Of a DNA stretch of 64,000 nt, positions 42,407 through 56,515 are shown piece by piece. The stretch lies in contig JAPPMC010000311.1 in the NCBI GenBank assembly GCA_028819235.1, positions 1 to 64,000 on the forward strand. Reading direction: 5' to 3'. The notes beneath the pieces are model-generated. The model had not been told where the DNA came from. It worked only from the letters and a program-made list of their open reading frames with translations, and did not search any database. Within the stretch, counting starts at the first letter, position 1. The number at the start of each line of letters is the position of its first letter. This DNA comes from Bryobacterales bacterium. Its GTDB lineage: Bacteria; Acidobacteriota; Terriglobia; Bryobacterales; UBA6623. The position numbers were made by a program, and so were the translations under genes.

Positions 42407-42733
42407 CTACTCCCGCCGCACCGGATCGGGGCCATCCGACTCAGACTCGGCCATGCCGCTGTCCACGCCTTCGATGACCCGGCTGACCGAGGACTCCACG
42501 TGAGAGAGCAGTCCGGCGTGGCTCTCGCGCTCCTCCGCCAGCTCGTCCGCGATGAGCAGGGCCGCCAAGACGGCCTGATCATACGGCGGCGCGCCCTCAG
42601 CAGTTGCGATCGCGGCCGCCATGGCCTCGTCAACCTTCTCGGCCAAACTGCGGGCGCGGTCGGGCGACAACCCGGCGATGCTGTACGATCGCCCCCGGAT
42701 ACGAACGGTGACGCTTCGGCTGGCAGCGCTCAA
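42407..42733 (-). CDS. zapA: cell division protein ZapA
   Basis: This 108-residue protein has the ZapA N-terminal pattern (SVTVRIRGRSYSIAG, then DRARSLAEKVDEAM). A long helix (AVLAALLIADELAEERE) and a charged tail follow. ZapA tetramers bundle FtsZ filaments at the division ring in the cytoplasm. It is downstream of a coiled-coil gene with a 4-base overlap (42730-42733). Confidence 0.85.
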   Translation of the reverse strand: MSAASRSVTVRIRGRSYSIAGLSPDRARSLAEKVDEAMAAAIATAEGAPPYDQAVLAALLIADELAEERESHAGLLSHVESSVSRVIEGVDSGMAESESDGPDPVRRE

Positions 42734-43026
42734 GCGCCTGCCTCCATCTCACCGACACGGCCCAAGAGGGCCTCAACCCTCCGCCGCACATCGTCACGCA
42801 ACTTCTCGCCGTCCCTGAGTTGGGCGGTCAAGCCGTCGATCTTCCGGTCCCGCTCGGCCAGTTTCTCACGCAAGGCCTCCACTTCGTCGTCGACCGAAGT
42901 ACGGGCCGCGCGGGCCGTGCGCAGCTGGTCCAGCAACTGCTGCACGCGACGCTCCAGAGTCTCCAGCGCCAGAAGTATCGTGTCACCGGCACCCGTTTGC
43001 TGTTCGATTGCGCCTGTTGGTTCCAA
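42730..43026 (-). CDS. small coiled-coil protein (ZapB-like)
   Basis: This 98-residue protein is almost entirely predicted coiled coil (LLALETLERRVQQLLDQLRT through EVEALREKLAERDRKIDGL). The short coiled coil directly upstream of zapA and overlapping it suggests a ZapB-like divisome factor; sequence alone would not prove this. It starts 83 bp from the 3' end of the tRNA-Leu on the same strand, so it may be processed from a tRNA-mRNA transcript. Confidence 0.7.
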   Translation of the reverse strand: MEPTGAIEQQTGAGDTILLALETLERRVQQLLDQLRTARAARTSVDDEVEALREKLAERDRKIDGLTAQLRDGEKLRDDVRRRVEALLGRVGEMEAGA

Positions 43027-43108
43027 ACTGACCTCCCCGGACCGGCAATGGATGTGCCAAGCCCGCCCAGAATCCGCGCTCGGCCCACGGCTATCATCGT
43101 GCGGAGAG

Positions 43109-43197
43109 TGGTGCGCAAGAGAGGATTTGAACCTCCACGGGATTTAACTCCCACTAGGACCTGAACCTAGCGCGTCTGCCAGTTCCGCCACTTGCGC
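43109..43197 (-). tRNA. tRNA-Leu (anticodon CAG)
   Basis: On - the sequence starts GCGCAAGTGGCGGAACTGGC. It folds with acceptor stem GCGCAAG/CTTGCGC, D-arm, anticodon stem CTAGG/CCTAG around loop TTCAGGT (anticodon CAG, + bases 43161-43163), a long variable arm typical of class II tRNAs, T-arm with GGTTCAAATCC, and encoded CCA (43109-43111). Length 89 with CCA. Confidence 0.96.
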
Positions 43198-43259
43198 ACG
43201 GGCGAGGCGAGCAATGCACCAATCCAGTGCCTACCCTGGGCCATTATACGCCATTAGGG

Positions 43260-44345
43260 CTAGCCACCCTCGGCGTAGCGCTCCAGGCTCTCGAAGGAAA
43301 GACCTCCCCCGAATCCAGGCAGGGCGTCCGCTCGGGCGTGGGCCAGAAACATGCCGTACTCGACCCGCACAGACGAGCGCGCCGGCAGCCACCCGATCGT
43401 GCTCTCGCCGAAGAGCCGGCCCCGCTGCAACGCCTGCCGCCTCGTCTCGGGAAACGGCGACGCGCCGAACTCCATGCCGCAGGTCAGCGTCCGGCCATTC
43501 CACGGAGGGTGGCGCCTGGAGAAGTTCTCCTCCCAGATCCCGAGCCACGGGAAGTCGGCGCGATTCCACACGTAGCCGAACAGCGTTTCGTGCCCGGGAT
43601 TGTACGCGGCGAAGAAGGCTCTCGTCGTGCTTGGATCCATCAGGTGGGCTGTGAAGCCTCCGGACGCCTCCGCGCGCACGGCGCGGCGCATGTCCCCAAG
43701 GCCGCCCTTGGCGAGCGGCACGAGAGGCCAGTCGAACTCGGCACCGGCCACGAAGCGTTCCGCCCCGGGCGCGAACTCTCCGTCCAGCACCTTCGAGCGC
43801 GTGGCGGACATCTCGACGAGGGTGCGGCCCTTCTCCAGGAACGGGGGGCCCAAGGTGGCATGCTGAGTCCAGCCGACCGGCCGGTCAACACCGGCCAGGT
43901 TGGTGGCCGTCTCGACGATGCGGACCCGCCCGCCGCTCTCATGCAGCTCCAATCGCCGCTCGAAACGCAGTCCCGAGAGCGGAAACTCCGCGCGCATCTC
44001 GACCCAGCCCGCCCCGGAGTCGGCCTCCCAGTCCGCACAGGAAGCCTCGCCGTGAACATCCAGGCCAGCCGCAGCCTCCTCGTCGGACGGCACGCCGAAG
44101 AGGTCGAAGCACAGGTTGTGCCCGGCGATTCCCGACAGAAGGCGAGCGTCGACCCCGCCCCCATACTCCGGATGCCGGCCCGGATCGTATTCCGACGGCT
44201 CGATGGTCTCCCAAGGCGGGTCCCACAGGGGGCTGACACCCGTCTCCTTCAGCAAGGCCGCCGCGATGTGGCCTCCGCCCGGCAGCAGCGTGACACGGAT
44301 TCGGTCGTTCTCAAGATGGATCTGGCGGCGCTTGGAGATGCCCAT
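43260..44345 (-). CDS. aldose 1-epimerase-like (galactose mutarotase superfamily) protein
   Basis: This 361-residue beta-rich cytoplasmic protein begins with a mutarotase-type strand pattern (IHLENDRIRVTLLPGGGHIAA). It has GWTQHATLGPPFLE, FDWPLVPLAKGG and FPWLGIWEENFSRR, as in the DUF4432/DUF5107-like aldose-epimerase relatives. These enzymes or binding domains act on the anomeric centre of sugars or on larger glycans. ATG 44345 is preferred over the upstream TTG at 44375. It is divergent from gltB. No direct substrate clue; the abundance of sugar enzymes nearby fits glycan use. Confidence 0.65.
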   Translation of the reverse strand: MGISKRRQIHLENDRIRVTLLPGGGHIAAALLKETGVSPLWDPPWETIEPSEYDPGRHPEYGGGVDARLLSGIAGHNLCFDLFGVPSDEEAAAGLDVHGEASCADWEADSGAGWVEMRAEFPLSGLRFERRLELHESGGRVRIVETATNLAGVDRPVGWTQHATLGPPFLEKGRTLVEMSATRSKVLDGEFAPGAERFVAGAEFDWPLVPLAKGGLGDMRRAVRAEASGGFTAHLMDPSTTRAFFAAYNPGHETLFGYVWNRADFPWLGIWEENFSRRHPPWNGRTLTCGMEFGASPFPETRRQALQRGRLFGESTIGWLPARSSVRVEYGMFLAHARADALPGFGGGLSFESLERYAEGG

Positions 44346-44387
44346 TCTTTCGGTTCCCGGGAGATGGAGCGGCAATCGCTCCCCTAT

Positions 44388-44396
44388 TGGTATGAT
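44388..44396 (+). promoter_or_regulatory. candidate extended -10 promoter of gltB
   Basis: TGGTATGAT (TGn plus TATGAT, 44391-44396) sits in an A/T-rich island (about 44385-44402) in otherwise GC-rich DNA, about 90-125 bases before the gltB start. No good -35 is present, as expected for an extended -10 type. Confidence 0.4.
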
Positions 44397-44481
44397 AATT
44401 GTGCGGAACCCATCGGCTGGTTACCGAAAGGGGTCCCCTAGGGCACTGGCAACATCGCGCCGCCGCCAACTGCACACAGCA

Positions 44482-49055
<4,574 letters not shown>

Positions 49056-49059
<4 letters not shown>

Positions 49060-50456
49060 TAGTCGGCGTTTCCCGGCGTGCGCGGAAACGGTATCACATC
49101 GCGCACATTGGCCATTCCCGTCACATAGCTGATCGTGCGCTCGAACCCGAGACCGAAGCCGGCGTGGGGAACGGTCCCGTAGCGCCGCAGGTCCCGGTAC
49201 CACCCGTATGGCTGCGGCTCGATCCCGCACTCGGCCATTCGCCGGTCCAGAACCTCCAATCGCTCCTCACGCTGGCTGCCGCCGATGATCTCGCCGATCC
49301 CGGGCGCCAGCACGTCCATAGCGGCCACTGTTTCGCCACCGTCGTCGACGCGCATGTAGAACGGCTTGATCCCCTTGGGATAGTTCGTGACGACCACCGG
49401 GCCCTTGACGTGCCTCTCAGTCAAGAATCGCTCGTGCTCAGAGTGCAGGTCGGCACCCCAGGAGACCTCGAATTCGAACCTGCGGCCGGAACGCTGGAGA
49501 ATCCTGACGGCGTCAGTGTAGGTCAGCCGCTCGAAGGGCTTGTCCACGACGGCCTGCAACCGCGCGACCGCCCCCCTGTGGATGCGCTTGTCGAAGAACT
49601 CCATGTCATCGGGGCGCCGCTCGAGGACAGCCCGGAAGAGGTGCTTGAGCAGGGCCTCGGCCAAGTCCGCGTTCGCACTTAGGTCCGCAAAGGCCATCTC
49701 CGGCTCGATCATCCAGAACTCCGCCAAGTGCCGGCTCGTGTTGGAATTCTCCGCACGGAACGTGGGGCCGAAGGTGTACACCCGGCTCAGCGCCTGGCAA
49801 TAGGCTTCAACGTTGAGCTGGCCCGAGACCGTGAGGAAGGCCTCGCGTCCGAAGAAGTCCCGGGAATAGTCCGGCTCGCCGCCAGCCGTCATAGGAAGGC
49901 GCGAGAGGTCCAATGTGCTGACGCGGAACAGCTCGCCGGCACCCTCAGTGTCCGATGCCGTGATGATCGGCGTGTGGATCCAGAGATAGCCGTTCTGGTC
50001 GAAGAACTCGTGCACTGCCAGCGCCAAGCAGTGGCGCACCCGGGCCACTGCGCCGAACGTGTTAGTCCGCGGCCGCAGGTGGGCGACTTCGCGCAGAAAC
50101 TCGAAACTGTGGCGCTTCGGTGAGATCGGGTACGTGTCGGGTTGCTCGACGCGGCCCAGCACGATCAGCTCCTCGGCGCGCAGCTCCACACGCTGCCCCC
50201 GGCCGGGCGAATCGACGAGCGTTCCCGACACCGACACCGAGCAGCCGGGGCCGGCATGGAGGACCTCGGTGCTGTAGTTGGGAAGCGCCTTGTCCGCCAC
50301 CACCTGCAGGGCAGCGAAGCAGGAGCCATCGGAGACTTGCAGGAACGAGAAGCCCGCCTTGGAGTCCCGGCGAGTTCGGACCCAGCCCTTCACGCGCACT
50401 CGGGACTCAACTGCCACCGTTCCCGCGAGCACGTCGGCAATAGGACGTTCAGGCAT
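49056..50456 (-). CDS. asnS: asparaginyl-tRNA synthetase
   Basis: This 466-residue class IIb aminoacyl-tRNA synthetase charges tRNA-Asn in the cytoplasm. It has an N-terminal OB-fold anticodon-binding domain (VRVKGWVRTRRDSKAGFSF). Motif 2 is FRAENSNTSRHLAEFWMIEPE, listed here as its segments FRAENSNTSRH and EFWMIEPE. Motif 3 is GFGLGFERTI. The Asn-specific rather than Asp-specific type is supported by the domain order and the length. ATG 50456 (MPERPIADVLAG) is chosen over the upstream extension. It is convergent with gltB, with stop codons overlapping by three bases. Confidence 0.95.
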
Positions 50457-50549
50457 ACTGTCTAGTTTGAAGCACCGCTCACCGCCACAGCGAGGAAGAC
50501 GGTTGAAGGGATCTGCGCCTCGTCCCGGCGGGGACCTTCCGGTACGCTG

Positions 50550-51605
50550 ATGGCCGCGCAACGAACACGAGTCGCGATCCTTTTCGGAGGCCGCTCCGCC
50601 GAGCACGATGTGTCAGTGCGGTCGGCGGCCTCGATAGTTTCCGCACTCCCGCCCGACGCCTTCGAGGCCGTTCCGGTGGCCATTTCCCGCTCCGGGCGGT
50701 GGATCCAACCTAGCGAGGCAGTCCGGCTGCTGCCACCCGATGCCGCCGTCCGCTGCGGACTCGGCGATGTCAAGCTGCGTCCCGAGCCCGGCCGCTCCAG
50801 CGGCTTCGACGTAGTCTTCCCAGCCCTGCACGGGCCATACGGGGAAGACGGACGCCTGCAGGGGCTGCTGGACTTGGCCGACGTGCCCTATGTGGGATGC
50901 GGCGTGCTGGGCTCTGCTTGCGGAATGGACAAGGACGTCATGAAGCGCCTGTTCCTCTCCCACGGCATTCCCACCCTGCCCCACATTACCGTGCGGTGGG
51001 CGGATGCCGAGGCGAAGCTGCCCGAGGTGGAGAAAGCGATCGGCTATCCGGCGTTCGTCAAGCCCGCAAATCTTGGCTCGTCAGTCGGCATCAGGCGGGC
51101 TGCAGACCGGGCCAATTTGGAGCAGGCCCTAGCCCACGCCGGCCAGTTCGACGACAAGCTGATCGTCGAGCCCGCCGTGGATGCCAGAGAGATAGAGTGC
51201 GGCGTGCTCGGCCTTGACCCACCAAGGGCGTCCGTGCCAGGGGAGATCGTCACGCACAAGGGCTTTTACGACTACGAGACCAAGTACCTTACAGACTCCG
51301 CGGAGCTTCACGTTCCGGCTGCGATCCCGCCGGCCACGACGCGGGCAATCCGAGAACTCTCGGTTAAGGCCTTTCGCGCCATCGGCTGCGACGGCCTAGC
51401 GCGGGTCGATTTCTTTTTGGACACAGAGAGCGGGGAGCCGCTGGTCAATGAGGTGAACACGATGCCCGGCTTCACCTCCATCAGCATGTACCCGAGGATG
51501 TGGGACGCGAGCGGTGTTCCCTTCCCTGAACTGATCGCGCGCCTGATCGAGTGCGCCGTCGTCCGCCATCGGCGCAACCAGCGGCTGCGTGTCGACCGGG
51601 CCTGA
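50550..51605 (+). CDS. ddl: D-alanine--D-alanine ligase
   Basis: This 351-residue ATP-grasp enzyme makes the D-Ala-D-Ala dipeptide for peptidoglycan. It has ILFGGRSAEHDVSVRSA at the N-terminus and FPALHGPYGEDGRLQGLLD. ATP-grasp blocks are FVKPANLGSSVGI and LARVDFFLD, with the metal-binding and substrate loop NEVNTMPGFTSISMYP. Length is normal. It is divergent from asnS (93 bp between starts) and not within a mur/fts cluster here. A D-Ala-D-Lac type cannot be excluded from these motifs, but the NTMPGFTSISMYP loop is standard. Confidence 0.95.
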   Translation: MAAQRTRVAILFGGRSAEHDVSVRSAASIVSALPPDAFEAVPVAISRSGRWIQPSEAVRLLPPDAAVRCGLGDVKLRPEPGRSSGFDVVFPALHGPYGEDGRLQGLLDLADVPYVGCGVLGSACGMDKDVMKRLFLSHGIPTLPHITVRWADAEAKLPEVEKAIGYPAFVKPANLGSSVGIRRAADRANLEQALAHAGQFDDKLIVEPAVDAREIECGVLGLDPPRASVPGEIVTHKGFYDYETKYLTDSAELHVPAAIPPATTRAIRELSVKAFRAIGCDGLARVDFFLDTESGEPLVNEVNTMPGFTSISMYPRMWDASGVPFPELIARLIECAVVRHRRNQRLRVDRA

Positions 51606-51677
51606 AGCGTCACCGGGCAGGGGAAGCCAGCGCGCCGGCGCAAGCTGACGACCACGGTATCGCGGCGGCGGCCGCCG

Positions 51678-52892
51678 CTATCGACCGGGCAGCTCCGCCC
51701 CCTGCGCGGTGACGGGATCGTTCGCCACCCCCAAAGCAACCTGCGGCCGGCTCGACTGGCGCAATTCCATGAATCGGCCTAGAGCCTCCCGGGCCTCGGC
51801 TTCGCGCCCCATCAGGCGCAGCGCCTGGGCCATGCGGTAGTGGGAGACCTCGTTGCTGTCGTCGATCGCTATCGCTGCCTCGAGGTGTTCGATCGCCCGT
51901 TCCGGCTCGCGCAGGCTCGTCAGGACGCCGCCCAAGGCGATCCGCGCCTGCTCGAACTCGGGATAGAAGCCGATTGCCTGGGCGAAGAGCTCGCGGGCGC
52001 GGTCCAGCTGGCCGCGCTTGCGGTAGATCTCTCCCAGCTCGTAAGCCGCGTTCGCATTGGAGGGATCCGCTTGGAGCTCGACGCCGAACTCGCGAATGGC
52101 CTGCTCCAGGGATTCCGGATTCGAGGAGTCCCGCAAGAGCGTGCGTCCCATGCGGTAGTGGATTCCCCGCTGGCCCGGATTGGCCCGCAGCGCCCGGCGG
52201 TACTCGGCCAACGCCTGCTCCACCTTTCCCTCGCTCTCGTACGCCTCGCCCAGAGCCTGGCTGGTCCATACAGAGCCGGGTGCAACTGTCGAGAGCTTGT
52301 TGACCATCACGAAGGCCAGATGCCCCAGGACGCGCCCGGCGTGGTAAAGCACTTCCGGATCCTCCGGGTACAGCTGAGCAAGCCGCAGGGCCGTCTCCGC
52401 GGCTTCGCGGTCGCGCCCGAGTCCGCTGTAGGACCGCTGCAGCTGCAGACCTGACAGTCGGCGCAGTGCCGGATCTGCCGTGGCGTGAAAGGCCCGCTCC
52501 AGATCGCGCAGCGCCTCGGCGAACTGGCCGGTCTCGCTGAGAGAAGCGGCCAGCAGCGTCGCGACTCCCGGAAGCTCCGGCTTCAGCTCCACGGCCCTCC
52601 GAAGCACCGGAATCGCGTCGTCAAACCTCGCCTGCTGGAAGTAGGAGAACCCGAGGCTTGCCAGAACTTCCGGGATGTCCGGGCCGAGTTCGACCGCTCT
52701 TTCCAGAGCCAAGGACGCCTCTGCGTAGCGGTTCTCCACGATCGCACGCTGCCCGCGCTCGAAGAGCGAGCCGAGGTCGGCCGACGCCTCCTGCTGCGCA
52801 GCGCACGGCAACGCTGCCAGCAGCACCGCCAGTGCGGCCACAGGTCTGCTCCGGGGGACGGGGCCGACCGCAAGTTTGGACGGCCCACTCAC
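51678..52892 (-). CDS. exported TPR-repeat protein
   Basis: This protein of about 404 residues has a signal sequence (PVAALAVLLAALPCAAQQ) and then nine or so tetratricopeptide repeats through the rest (for example YAEASLALERAVELGPDIPE and FAQAIGFYPEFEQARIALGG). TPR arrays hold together protein complexes; it likely acts in the periplasm. The frame is open to TTG 52961, only 3 bp from the TonB-receptor stop; GTG 52892 is preferred because it gives a normal signal length, but the start is uncertain. Position directly after the receptor on the same strand suggests one operon. Confidence 0.8.
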   Translation of the reverse strand: MSGPSKLAVGPVPRSRPVAALAVLLAALPCAAQQEASADLGSLFERGQRAIVENRYAEASLALERAVELGPDIPEVLASLGFSYFQQARFDDAIPVLRRAVELKPELPGVATLLAASLSETGQFAEALRDLERAFHATADPALRRLSGLQLQRSYSGLGRDREAAETALRLAQLYPEDPEVLYHAGRVLGHLAFVMVNKLSTVAPGSVWTSQALGEAYESEGKVEQALAEYRRALRANPGQRGIHYRMGRTLLRDSSNPESLEQAIREFGVELQADPSNANAAYELGEIYRKRGQLDRARELFAQAIGFYPEFEQARIALGGVLTSLREPERAIEHLEAAIAIDDSNEVSHYRMAQALRLMGREAEAREALGRFMELRQSSRPQVALGVANDPVTAQGAELPGR

Positions 52893-52964
52893 TGGCGGGT
52901 CGGGCTGACGCGCGAACTGGCCTGAACCCGTGCGCGGCCAGTGACCCCCAGGCAGGTTCAAGGA

Positions 52965-55900
52965 TTACCAGACCACCTTCAATCCAACCTGATTGATGCG
53001 AGCCGGGCGCGTGCCCGTGATCTTGCCGAAATTGGGCGAAGCGCGGTTCCTCTGGGGTGGGCTCCACTGGGCGTGGTTCCACGCGTTGAACGATTCAAAC
53101 CGGACCTGGACGCTAAGCGTTTCTGTGATCGAGAAGTTCTTGAACAGGCCGGTGTCAAAGTTATTGATCCCGGGCGCTTTCATGATGCTCCGGCCCGAGT
53201 TGCCGAGCACGCCGCGTGCGGGCTGCTCGAACGCATCGGTGTTGAACCAGCGGTCGATCGTGCGATTCGAAGGGCTCAGCAGAGGATCGCCGACGAGGTT
53301 GGCTCGGTTCGTGCCGAACGTGTCGTTCAGCCCGCCTATATCCGCTGCCTGCACGGTCATGGGGAAGCCGTCTTGGAACGTGACGATCGCATTCACCTGC
53401 CACCCGCCCAAGATGTGATTGGCTACGGCCGGCAGGTTCGAGAGCAGCTTCCTGCCGCGGCCCACCGGCAGCTCGTAGACGAAGCTTGTGACCAGCCGAT
53501 GGTCCACGTTGAAGTCGGAGAGCCCGTAGTCGCGCCGCCAATCGTGGTTGTCCAAGAAGCCCTGCCAGCCGGCCACGGCCCCGCCGACGCCAATGCCGGC
53601 TGCCGCGGACTTGCTGTCAAGGCTCTTCGACCAAGTGTAGGCTGTCGTGAAGATCATCGAGCTGGTGCGCCGCTCAAACTTGAAGTTGAACGCGTTGTAG
53701 CTTGAAATGCCGCTCCAGTCGCTGTCGATGTAAACCCCGAAGTTGGGGAACGGCTTGCGCGTCGGCACCGGGCAGTCCCGCAGGCCCTCGTTGCCGGAAG
53801 TGCCGCAGAAGCCGGGATCCTGCATCTGCAGGGCTTGGGCGATGTTGCGCCGCATCAGTAGGGCCGTGCCCTTCGTGCCGACATAGCTGAAGTCGATCTT
53901 CGAGTACTGGTCCAAGGCGCGCTGGATGCCGAACGTCCACTGGGTCACGTACGGATTGCGCGGCTCCGGTGACATGCTGACCGCCAGGAAGGTATTGAAG
54001 GCGGGATCGGCGGGATCGCCGCTGCGGATCGCTGGAAACATTTGGTCGGTCGAGCGCAGCGCGCCGCCGGGACCCTCCCCGTTGCCGATCGTCTGCTGAT
54101 AGAGGCCGCGGCTGACATAGGGGTAGATGTCGGACGCTCCGTCGATCTCGCGTCCCTCGGCTGAGTCGAAGAAGACACCGAAACCGCCGCGGATGACAGT
54201 CTTCTCGTCGTCGAACGGACGGATCGCAAAGCCGAAGCGGGGCGCGAAAACGCGCCGCGAGCCGGGATAGGGGTTGCGACTGCCCGCGAACCGATAGTAG
54301 GACTGGTCGCCGACGATCCCAGAGTCGACCAGATTCTGGTCGGCTACAAGCAACCCTCCGGTCGGATTCGAAAGGTCGCGCCATCCCATCCGGTCGTTGG
54401 TCTCGTTTGGCGTGGTGCGGAAGTCGTAACGCAGGCCGAGATTGAGCGTCAGGCGCGAGTTGACCTTCCAGTCGTCCTGGAAGTACGGGGCGAAGTACAG
54501 GAAGTTGAAATCGCGGGGGTTGCCGGCTTGGTCACCCACCGCGAATCCCCCGGGCTGGAACACGCTGGCGTTGTTGTAGTAGCCCAGCAGCATGTCCGCG
54601 ACAGCGTGGTCCCAATTCTGGTTCCCGCTGAAGAAACCGCTGAACGTGAATTGGCCCAAGAAGTCGTTGGCCAAGTCGCGCTGCAGGGACCACTGGCGGA
54701 AATTGGCCCCGAACTTGAACGTATGGCTACCCCGGATCCACGTCGTGCCGTTTGAGATGTCCCACATCGGCTGGTTGCTGGCCTGATAGTCGTTCACGGC
54801 GCTGCCGCCTCCCGAGAGGCCCGCACCGTTGCCGCCGAAGCCCACGCCCGGGTAGGACCGCTGCTCCTCGTTGAGCCCCTGGAACACGCCACTCAGCGCG
54901 AGCGTGTCGATGTCGGCCTGGTCGGCCAAGGCGCTGTGCTGGTTGGCCAGCGCCCGCACGTACCCGAAGCGGAACTCGTTGATGAGGTTGGGGCCAAACA
55001 AGCCCGTGTGCGAGACCTGCCAGTTCTCGGTCTCCTGGACGAAGAAGACATCCCCCAATTCGGTGGTGTTTCCCAAGGTGATGGCGGTGTAGTCCGTTCG
55101 CGTGTAGCGCCCGAAGAGGTTTCCCCACGACCCGAGGTTCTGGTCGACGCGGAAGGTGTACTGGTCGGTGTCGGTCGGAATCGAACGCTGGCGTAGGTAG
55201 TTCCCTCGGTCCGAGCTTGCGTTCGGGGCCGGGATGAATTTCTGGACGGTCAGACTGGCGAGCCGAGAGTAGCGGCTCTTTGGGACGCGGTTGTCCGGGA
55301 ACGGGACCGTCGGAGCTCCAACCGGACCGCTCAGGGGGTCGAGAACCGGTTGGGGGTTGGCTGCGCGGCCGGGCCCCTGATACCCGGTGAAGACGCCGTC
55401 GAGCTGGTCCGGGGTGGGAACGTTCAGGAAGCCCAGCGCCGCCCTGCGCGTCCGGCGGCCCTCGAAGTTGCCGAGCCAGAATGTCCGGTTCTTAACAGCC
55501 GGGCCGCCGGCCACAAACCCGAACTGGTTCTGCCGCAGCGGATTCTTCTCGCGGCCGGCAAGGTTGTTGAAGAACGTGCTGGCGTCCAGCGCGTCGTTGC
55601 GCAGGAAGTGGAAGAGTGTCCCGTGCAGTTCGTTCGTCCCGGTCTTGCTCACGATGTTGACCTGATTGGCGCTGAATCCGTACTCCGCCGAGTACGTCGC
55701 CGTCTGCTCCTTGAATTCCTGGATAGCGTCGATCGACAGGATTGCGGCCGGCGTGCCGAGGGCCGTGTCCGTGTTCGAAGTGCCGTCAAGGAGGTAGTTG
55801 TTGGAAGTGGGCCTGGCGCCGTTGATGCTGATGGCCCCGCCTGCGTCCCTTCGCATGGAGCTCTGCTCGCCCCGGGTCTCGACCGCCCCGTTGCCGAGGA

Positions 55901-56375
55901 AGAGCAACTGCAGGAAACTGCGCCCGTTGAGCGGCAGCTGCGTGACTTGTCGCTGGCTCACGATGTGACCGACGGCGGCCGTCTCGGTGTCGATCGCGGC
56001 CACGACGCCGGCAACTTCGATCGTCTCGGTAACCTCGCCGATCACCATGTCGAAGTCGACCCGGAGCGTCTGGTTGACATTGAGGACAACATCCGTCCGG
56101 CGGGCCTGCTGGAAGCCTTCGGTATTGGCCTGAACGGTGTAGATGCCCACCGGCAGGTAGGGAAACGTGTAGTCGCCACGCTCATTGGTCGAGGTCTCGC
56201 GCTGTAGGCCTGTTTCCTGGTTGGTCACCGTAACGCCGGCCCCCGGCACGACCGCCCCGGTAGCGTCCGCCACCGTCCCGTTGATCTGTCCTGTCGCCGT
56301 CTGCGCGGGCACGTGGCCCGGAACGAAGAGGAAGACCGCCAGCGACAGCGCTAGCCCAATCCACCTCCATTGCAT
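52965..56375 (-). CDS. Oar-like TonB-dependent receptor with N-terminal carboxypeptidase-regulatory domain
   Basis: This 1136-residue outer-membrane protein has a signal peptide (residues 1-25), then a CarboxypepD_reg-like beta domain (ATGQINGTVADATGAVVPGA through TFPYLPVGIYTVQANTEGF). A plug domain with LPLNGRSFLQLLFLGNGAV follows, then a long beta barrel ending in RINQVGLKVVW with a terminal aromatic residue. This is the Oar/Cna-B-plug arrangement common in Acidobacteriota. It would import large substrates such as oligosaccharides or peptides with TonB energy. No SusD-like partner is seen. It is followed by the TPR gene and preceded by the DUF1501 gene, all on -. Confidence 0.9.
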   Translation of the reverse strand: MQWRWIGLALSLAVFLFVPGHVPAQTATGQINGTVADATGAVVPGAGVTVTNQETGLQRETSTNERGDYTFPYLPVGIYTVQANTEGFQQARRTDVVLNVNQTLRVDFDMVIGEVTETIEVAGVVAAIDTETAAVGHIVSQRQVTQLPLNGRSFLQLLFLGNGAVETRGEQSSMRRDAGGAISINGARPTSNNYLLDGTSNTDTALGTPAAILSIDAIQEFKEQTATYSAEYGFSANQVNIVSKTGTNELHGTLFHFLRNDALDASTFFNNLAGREKNPLRQNQFGFVAGGPAVKNRTFWLGNFEGRRTRRAALGFLNVPTPDQLDGVFTGYQGPGRAANPQPVLDPLSGPVGAPTVPFPDNRVPKSRYSRLASLTVQKFIPAPNASSDRGNYLRQRSIPTDTDQYTFRVDQNLGSWGNLFGRYTRTDYTAITLGNTTELGDVFFVQETENWQVSHTGLFGPNLINEFRFGYVRALANQHSALADQADIDTLALSGVFQGLNEEQRSYPGVGFGGNGAGLSGGGSAVNDYQASNQPMWDISNGTTWIRGSHTFKFGANFRQWSLQRDLANDFLGQFTFSGFFSGNQNWDHAVADMLLGYYNNASVFQPGGFAVGDQAGNPRDFNFLYFAPYFQDDWKVNSRLTLNLGLRYDFRTTPNETNDRMGWRDLSNPTGGLLVADQNLVDSGIVGDQSYYRFAGSRNPYPGSRRVFAPRFGFAIRPFDDEKTVIRGGFGVFFDSAEGREIDGASDIYPYVSRGLYQQTIGNGEGPGGALRSTDQMFPAIRSGDPADPAFNTFLAVSMSPEPRNPYVTQWTFGIQRALDQYSKIDFSYVGTKGTALLMRRNIAQALQMQDPGFCGTSGNEGLRDCPVPTRKPFPNFGVYIDSDWSGISSYNAFNFKFERRTSSMIFTTAYTWSKSLDSKSAAAGIGVGGAVAGWQGFLDNHDWRRDYGLSDFNVDHRLVTSFVYELPVGRGRKLLSNLPAVANHILGGWQVNAIVTFQDGFPMTVQAADIGGLNDTFGTNRANLVGDPLLSPSNRTIDRWFNTDAFEQPARGVLGNSGRSIMKAPGINNFDTGLFKNFSITETLSVQVRFESFNAWNHAQWSPPQRNRASPNFGKITGTRPARINQVGLKVVW

Positions 56376-56515
56376 TGAGATCACTTTGGATACCCCCTTG
56401 GTATTTGTAAAGCCCCACCCACCTCGGCAAGACCAGCCGACTCGGTCCGGAAGGAGGGCGATTCGCAACGAACCGATTGAGAGAGTTTAGCAGACCCAGC
56501 GCACGTTGGCGACGC

